Assembly (NCBI GenBank): GCA_019310865.1
Contig: JAFDDL010000114.1
Location: 1 to 10,062 of the forward strand
Length of the DNA stretch: 10,062 nt
DNA from: Deltaproteobacteria bacterium
GTDB taxonomy: Bacteria > Desulfobacterota > Desulfobacteria > Desulfobacterales > JAFDDL01
Reading direction: 5' to 3'
Positions 6,678 through 10,062 of this stretch are shown here, one piece after another; position 1 is the first letter of the stretch; every line of letters starts with the position of its first letter. The position numbers were made by a program, and so were the translations under genes. The notes under the pieces were generated by a model that saw nothing but the letters and a program-made list of their open reading frames with translations, did no database searches and was not told the DNA's origin.

Positions 6678-7412
6678 TCAACTCGCCAGTTTGGATTCGA
6701 TGCGCTGAATATCTTCCGGCAAATCCACCTCGGGAGAATCATGGGCGGTGACAATCACCTTGAGGCGAAAGCCATGCTCCAGAACCCGAAGTTGCTCAAG
6801 CTTTTCGATCTGCTCCAGCCTCCCTTCCGGAAGCGTTCGAAACTGTTCGAGAAAACGCCGGGTATATCCATAAATCCCCAAGTGTTTGAAAATGTTAAAA
6901 GCGGTGTCCGTATCCCGCGCACATGGAATGGTCGACCGTGAAAAATAAAGGGCATACCCATCATTATCGAAGGTCACCTTCACGTCCTTTGGGTCTGTGA
7001 TCTCCCGCTGTTCGACAATCTTAAATGCAAGTGTCGTCATATTTAGATCCGGATCGGAAAAAAAAGGGGCCACCAGCTCATCGATGCAGCGTGGATCGAC
7101 CAGCGGTTGATCGCCCTGGACGTTGACCACCACATCGGTCATGTCCAGACCCAGCTTTTCAGCCGCTTCTGCAACCCGATCCGTGCCGGACCGGCATGCG
7201 GCGGATGTCATCAGCGCTTTTCCCCCAAATGCGGTCACCGCTTCGACGATACGCAAATCATCGGTTGCCACCACCACATCCGACACATTACGTGCCCGGC
7301 AGGAGCGCTCATATACATGTTGGATCATCGGTTCGCCGGCAATGTGTGCCAACGATTTTCCTTCAAACCGTTTGGAACCGTATCGAGATGGAATAACGAC
7401 CGCTATTTTCAT
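6678..7412 (-). CDS. kdsB: 3-deoxy-manno-octulosonate cytidylyltransferase (CMP-Kdo synthetase)
   Basis: KdsB couples Kdo to CMP from CTP, activating the sugar for the LPS inner core; it acts in the cytoplasm. At 244 residues it is the family's normal length. It shows the nucleotide-binding IPSRYGSKRFEGK (7-19), the CRSGTDR segment (73-79), the metal-binding QGDQP with Asp101 (99-103), YFSRSTIP (156-163), KHLGIYGYTRRFL (176-188), LEQIEKLEQLRVLEHG (199-214) and the C-terminal EVDLPED (228-234), where the acidic residues help bind metal. The ATG at 7412 starts the conserved MKIAVVIPSR directly, though its ribosome binding site is weak (GAAGATG). It is divergent from larB and lies upstream of the lipid-transport pair, which has its own promoter. 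The organism therefore makes Kdo-containing LPS. Confidence 0.96.
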   Translation of the reverse strand: MKIAVVIPSRYGSKRFEGKSLAHIAGEPMIQHVYERSCRARNVSDVVVATDDLRIVEAVTAFGGKALMTSAACRSGTDRVAEAAEKLGLDMTDVVVNVQGDQPLVDPRCIDELVAPFFSDPDLNMTTLAFKIVEQREITDPKDVKVTFDNDGYALYFSRSTIPCARDTDTAFNIFKHLGIYGYTRRFLEQFRTLPEGRLEQIEKLEQLRVLEHGFRLKVIVTAHDSPEVDLPEDIQRIESKLAS

Positions 7413-7437
7413 AAGGCATCTTCATTACAGGATGTTG

Positions 7438-7466
7438 TTGACCGTCACCGTTTTTTTGTCTATCAA
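7438..7466 (+). promoter_or_regulatory. Possible promoter for larB
   Basis: TTGACC (7438-7443, five of six) is followed after 17 bases by TATCAA (7461-7466, four of six). Transcription would start near 7473, about 50 bases before the larB ATG. An inverted pair, CCGTCAC (7442-7448) and GTGACGG (7488-7494), brackets the -10 and the likely transcription start. No minus-strand promoter for kdsB stands out in this 109-base divergent gap. Confidence 0.4.
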
Positions 7467-7521
7467 TTCGACAAGCCACCCACTTATGTGACGGGGCATT
7501 GATAACCAAAAAGGGACTGAC

Positions 7522-8271
7522 ATGAACAACGAAAAACTCAACGAATTATTAAACTCCGTGGCTACCGGCCGTGTCTCACCGGATAAAGCAGCCAAGTCAT
7601 TAGCCCATCTACCCGTAGAGGATATTGAATATGCTCATATAGACCATCATCGGTCGCTGCGCAAGGGATTTCCGGAGGTTATATTCGGAGAAGGTAAGAC
7701 GGCTCAGCAGATCGTGGGAATCCTGACCCGGATGGCTGACCAGGAGAATGTGGTTTTGGTCACCCGAATAGACATGGACAAGGCACAGACGGTCCAAGAC
7801 AGCATTCCGGAGGCCCAATACGATGTGGAAGCCCGAATGATCGTCCTGGAGAAAGAAAAATTTCCCGTCAAGGGACGCGGAACGGTTCTGGTAATATCGG
7901 CCGGTACTTCGGACATTCCCGTTGCCAAAGAAGCGGCCGTGACTGCCCAGGCCATGGGCAACCGGGTCGAAACCATTTTCGATGTCGGGGTCGCTGGAAT
8001 TCATCGGCTGCTGATGCATCGGGAGCTGTTGGAAAAAGCCACGGTCATTGTTGTGGTGGCCGGTATGGAGGGCGCCTTGCCCAGCGTCGTGGCCGGGTTG
8101 GTGAAATCACCGGTCATCGCCGTTCCCACCAGCATCGGATACGGGGCCAGTCTGGGAGGGCTGGCCGCTCTTTTCGGCATGCTCAACAGCTGCAGCTCCA
8201 ATGTGGCGGTGGTGAATATCGACAACGGATTCGGCGCCGGCTACATGGCCGCTGCCATTAATCGAGAATGA
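7522..8271 (+). CDS. larB: Nickel pincer cofactor biosynthesis protein LarB (pyridinium-3,5-dicarboxylate mononucleotide synthase)
   Basis: LarB carboxylates nicotinic acid adenine dinucleotide and hydrolyses its phosphoanhydride, the first step to the nickel-pincer nucleotide of lactate racemase-type enzymes. It is a PurE-like cytoplasmic enzyme. The 249 residues are full length. Markers are DHHRSLRKGFPEVIFGEGKT (41-60), SAGTSDIPVAKEAA (126-139), DVGVAGIHRLL (154-164), VVAGMEGALPSVVAGLV (178-194), PTSIGYGASLGG (202-213) and the C-terminal LNSCSSNVAVVNIDNGFGAG (221-240). Cys224 is at the position of the cysteine reported to bind substrate covalently in characterised LarB. A GGGA ribosome binding site precedes the ATG. 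larC, larE and larA are not in the window, so larB is either isolated or separated from them. It is convergent with the cbiR-like gene, eight bases apart. Confidence 0.95.
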   Translation: MNNEKLNELLNSVATGRVSPDKAAKSLAHLPVEDIEYAHIDHHRSLRKGFPEVIFGEGKTAQQIVGILTRMADQENVVLVTRIDMDKAQTVQDSIPEAQYDVEARMIVLEKEKFPVKGRGTVLVISAGTSDIPVAKEAAVTAQAMGNRVETIFDVGVAGIHRLLMHRELLEKATVIVVVAGMEGALPSVVAGLVKSPVIAVPTSIGYGASLGGLAALFGMLNSCSSNVAVVNIDNGFGAGYMAAAINRE

Positions 8272-8279
8272 AGCAGTAA

Positions 8280-8948
8280 TTATCGACTTCCCCAGGTTTC
8301 TTGCAACCGATTGAGGGATCGGTTCAGGGCCTGAAACTGAAACACCTCCAGAGACACGGTCCCGTGGAATTGAGACAGCACCTCCACGATTGATTGCATC
8401 AGATTTTCCGATAAAACGGAAAGGGGCAAATGATCGCGGTTGCCGTCCACACCGTGCAGATGAACAATGGCGATACGGGGCGAGTGGGCGCCGTAAAATT
8501 TGGTAATATCCGTATGATTCACCAGAAGATGTCCGATATCCATACAGATTCGCAGATCGAACGTGGCCAGAATTTCGTTTAGCCACTCAATAGGATAATC
8601 GAGCGTTTCAATGGAGATTCGTCTCGGATCGATTCCTGCCCTGACGATGGTTTCAAAAAACGCGGTAAGACGACCCCACCACGCATCACGCCCCTGGCCA
8701 TGGTCAGGGGTTGAATATAAGGGAATATGAAGTGTGCAGGTAGTCGGATAAAGGGGGGCGGCAAGATCCATAACCCGGCAGATGGTCTCCACAGCCGCCT
8801 TCTGTTGCAAAGCATTTGAACTCCCCGGCGAAATATCCGTGGGCAAATGAACATTATATGTTAGGTTGTTGTCACGGGACAACCTGGCAAGTTCCTGAAT
8901 GTCGCCTGCTTTCGGCAATGCATTTTCATGCGCGCTTTCAAAAAACAA
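8280..8948 (-). CDS. cbiR: CbiR-like cobamide-remodelling phosphodiesterase, shortest reading from a TTG
   Basis: This is a TIM-barrel protein of the sugar phosphate isomerase/AP endonuclease type. Likely metal ligands, numbered from the TTG, are His34 (NVHLP), His74 (LHIP), Glu114 (IETLDYP), Asp137/His140 (MDIGHLL), His163/His165 (VHLHG), Asp172/His173 and Glu201 (LEVF). The pattern matches CbiR, which cuts the phosphoester of the nucleotide loop of cobamides to give adenosylcobinamide phosphate. The third position behind cobU and cobS supports the assignment. TTG at 8948 is the first standard start in frame and gives 222 residues, but it drops about 46 upstream codons that read as conserved CbiR N-terminus (see the next entry). 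The true protein is probably near 268 residues, or the gene is a frameshifted relic. It ends eight bases from larB. Confidence 0.78.
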   Translation of the reverse strand: MFFESAHENALPKAGDIQELARLSRDNNLTYNVHLPTDISPGSSNALQQKAAVETICRVMDLAAPLYPTTCTLHIPLYSTPDHGQGRDAWWGRLTAFFETIVRAGIDPRRISIETLDYPIEWLNEILATFDLRICMDIGHLLVNHTDITKFYGAHSPRIAIVHLHGVDGNRDHLPLSVLSENLMQSIVEVLSQFHGTVSLEVFQFQALNRSLNRLQETWGSR

Positions 8949-9090
8949 AAGCTCGACCTCATCCAGATACGGCGCAAGCCGTTTAACGTTGGTTGCCCAG
9001 TCGGCTGCATAGATAAAGGACGGCGCGCAGATTCGAAACGGATAGCGGCCCCCGGTGGGATTGGGCCGGCCGGGGAAAACCGGAATTCAT
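8949..9090 (-). other. Orphaned N-terminal coding region of cbiR with an out-of-frame ATG
   Basis: In the frame of the cbiR-like body, the 46 codons from 9086 to 8949 contain GGRYPFRICAPSFIYAAD and then VKRLAPYLDEVELLFFE. This reads as the first strand and helix of the barrel. No ATG, GTG or TTG occurs in this stretch in frame. A CTG lies 8 codons before the TTG, and the only initiator-like codon near the left end is ATT at 9086-9084. The ATG at 9090-9088 overlaps the cobS TGA as ATGA and has a GGCGGGG purine run before it, so it is a natural coupled start. It is one base out of frame, however, and its own frame stops at 8985-8983 after 35 codons. Skipping one base in the T4C4 run (9079-9072) joins it to the conserved frame. 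Confidence 0.75.
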
Positions 9091-9833
9091 AATGCCCCGC
9101 CCGCTACAGCCGCCAGAAGCAATCCGCATTCGCACACCTCGGTAAGGGCACCCAACATGTCGCCGGTGACGCAGCCCATCCGACGCTTATAGAACAGGAT
9201 CGTAGCAGTGGTAATCGCAATAAACGCAGCAAGGAGCAGCATGCCCACCGGACCCATAGCCAGACAGATGATTGTTGGCAGCAGCAGGCCCCAGAATGCG
9301 CGAATTGGGATCGGCTCGCTGTAAAACGCTTGACCGATGCCGGCCGGCCGGCCATAGGGAAGCAGCCGCATGGCGATCATCTGAGTACAGCGACCAAATG
9401 CCGGGACAACGACCAGCACCGCAAACCGTGCCGTTTCAAGAGAACCGATACCGGCCCACTTGATGCTCAGTCCGAAAAAAATGGCCACAACCCCCATGGC
9501 GCCCATTCGGCTGTCCTTCATGATCTCAAGGGCCTTCTCCCGGGTTCGCCTGCCATAGAGCCCGTCGGCCGTATCGCCCAGGCCGTCCACATGAAGGGCC
9601 CCGGTCACCCAGACCAGAAACCCGAGATCCACCAGGGCACAAACCGGTGCCGGCCAAAGCTTGCAAGCCGGCATATCCACCAGGGCCAGCATGAGCCCGA
9701 TGGTCAACCCCACCAGGGGAAAATAGGCGAGCATCTGCCCGGGTTCAAACCGGTCATTCTTCCGGATCCGAAATATGGTCAAAAACTGCAACGCTTCGAT
9801 AAATCCGCGCATGGGTCTTTTCCCCCCTTTCAT
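9087..9833 (-). CDS. cobS: Adenosylcobinamide-GDP ribazoletransferase (cobalamin-5'-phosphate synthase)
   Basis: CobS joins alpha-ribazole (phosphate) to adenosylcobinamide-GDP in the inner membrane, completing the cobamide. The 248 residues match the family. They include the conserved HVDGLGDTADGLYG (81-94) with its Asp-rich metal site and KDSRMGAMG (106-114). Several membrane segments are visible (about 35-52, 65-80, 113-127, 135-150, 180-210 and 230-246). Two starts compete. ATG 9833 overlaps the cobU stop as TAATG and has AAGGA about seven bases before it, while ATG 9812 begins the family-like MRGFIEALQFLTIF and has a six-G run nine bases upstream. The second would remove seven basic residues. 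The gene is translationally coupled to cobU. Its stop shares an ATGA with the out-of-frame ATG of the next gene. Confidence 0.95.
   Translation of the reverse strand: MKGGKRPMRGFIEALQFLTIFRIRKNDRFEPGQMLAYFPLVGLTIGLMLALVDMPACKLWPAPVCALVDLGFLVWVTGALHVDGLGDTADGLYGRRTREKALEIMKDSRMGAMGVVAIFFGLSIKWAGIGSLETARFAVLVVVPAFGRCTQMIAMRLLPYGRPAGIGQAFYSEPIPIRAFWGLLLPTIICLAMGPVGMLLLAAFIAITTATILFYKRRMGCVTGDMLGALTEVCECGLLLAAVAGGAL
9822..9827 (-). promoter_or_regulatory. Six-G ribosome binding site for an alternative cobS start
   Basis: GGGGGG on the minus strand lies nine bases before the internal ATG at 9812-9810. It competes with the AAGGA that serves the TAATG start at 9833, so cobS may have two initiation points. 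Confidence 0.35.
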
Positions 9834-10062
9834 TATCTTTCCTTGATAACCGAGGGAATACCGGCCACCATCCAGACAACTCGATCGGCGGCGGCAGCCA
9901 CCTTCTGGTTGGCAATGCCGGCTACATCACGAAAAATCCGCGCCAACCGGTTTTCCGGTACAATACCGGCACCCACCTCGTTGGAGACCAGAATCACCGG
10001 GCAGGCGGCCAATTCCAGCGCTTCGATCAGCCGGTCCACCTGCTGGAGAACAGTATCGGTGT
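9833..10062 (-). CDS. cobU: Adenosylcobinamide kinase / adenosylcobinamide-phosphate guanylyltransferase, C-terminal part (runs off right edge)
   Basis: CobU phosphorylates adenosylcobinamide and then transfers GMP to it, making the GDP-activated substrate of CobS. Only the last 76 codons are in the window. The Walker A loop and GMP-binding histidine lie outside. The visible part carries the characteristic VSNEVGAGIVPENRLAR, then FRDVAGIANQKVAAAADRVVW and the ending MVAGIPSVIK, which are typical of the CobU/CobP C-terminus. The reading frame stays open to the right edge, so the GTG at 10039 is internal, not a start. The TAA stop overlaps the first cobS ATG, so the two genes form one operon. 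In a salvage or remodelling setting CobU would accept the adenosylcobinamide phosphate released by the CbiR-like enzyme two genes downstream. Confidence 0.93.
   Translation of the reverse strand, partial: TDTVLQQVDRLIEALELAACPVILVSNEVGAGIVPENRLARIFRDVAGIANQKVAAAADRVVWMVAGIPSVIKER

Noticed and set aside
7442..7494. CCGTCAC/GTGACGG inverted pair as an operator between kdsB and larB
   Set aside because: Seven-base arms 39 bases apart arise easily by chance, and no known regulator motif is recognisable. It is mentioned only under the larB promoter.
8305..8324. Perfect AACCGAT/ATCGGTT hairpin after larB as a terminator
   Set aside because: No T run follows on either strand, and it lies inside the cbiR-like coding sequence. 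It could be a pause or a Rho-related site, but there is no support for that.

Overview
The window looks like ordinary chromosome of a Gram-negative, anaerobe-type bacterium, most likely Desulfobacterota (Desulfobacterales-like). This is an inference from three things: LPS/Kdo synthesis and outer-membrane lipid transport genes, de novo-type cobamide loop genes with a cobamide-remodelling enzyme, and a nickel-pincer cofactor gene. There is no rRNA, tRNA, CRISPR array, transposase or obvious mobile element.

Layout. (1) 1-34, minus: the first 11 codons of a probable elongation factor P gene, divergent from guaA. (2) 35-271: shared upstream region with a good sigma-70 promoter for guaA and a GGGGAC/GTCCCC hairpin just before the guaA ribosome binding site. 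(3) 272-2724, plus: guaA (GMP synthase) and, overlapping by 4 bases, a single-pass membrane coiled-coil protein of unknown function. An intrinsic terminator follows at once, inside the 3' end of the convergent gene. (4) 2731-3192, minus: a small helical protein of unknown function. (5) 3193-3468: AT-rich intergenic region. (6) 3469-7412, minus: kdsB (CMP-Kdo synthetase), then a MlaC-like periplasmic lipid-binding protein and an RND/MMPL-type exporter. The last two form a pair resembling HpnM/HpnN or Mla-type lipid trafficking modules. (7) 7522-8271, plus: larB, divergent from kdsB. (8) 8280-10062, minus: cobU (partial) -> cobS -> cbiR-like gene, tightly coupled and convergent with larB.

How the genes work together. 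kdsB, mlaC-like and RND genes all serve the outer membrane (Kdo activation and lipid movement). CobU and CobS attach the lower ligand nucleotide to adenosylcobinamide. The CbiR-like enzyme would cut that loop so CobU/CobS can rebuild it, so the trio reads as a cobamide assembly plus remodelling operon.

The most unusual point is the cobS/cbiR junction. The conserved N-terminal part of CbiR is present, but no standard start codon lies in its frame. A well-placed ATG overlaps the cobS stop but is one base out of frame, across a T4C4 run. In addition, the cbiR frame is the cobS frame, separated from it only by one TGA. I see no clear new defence or mobile system here.
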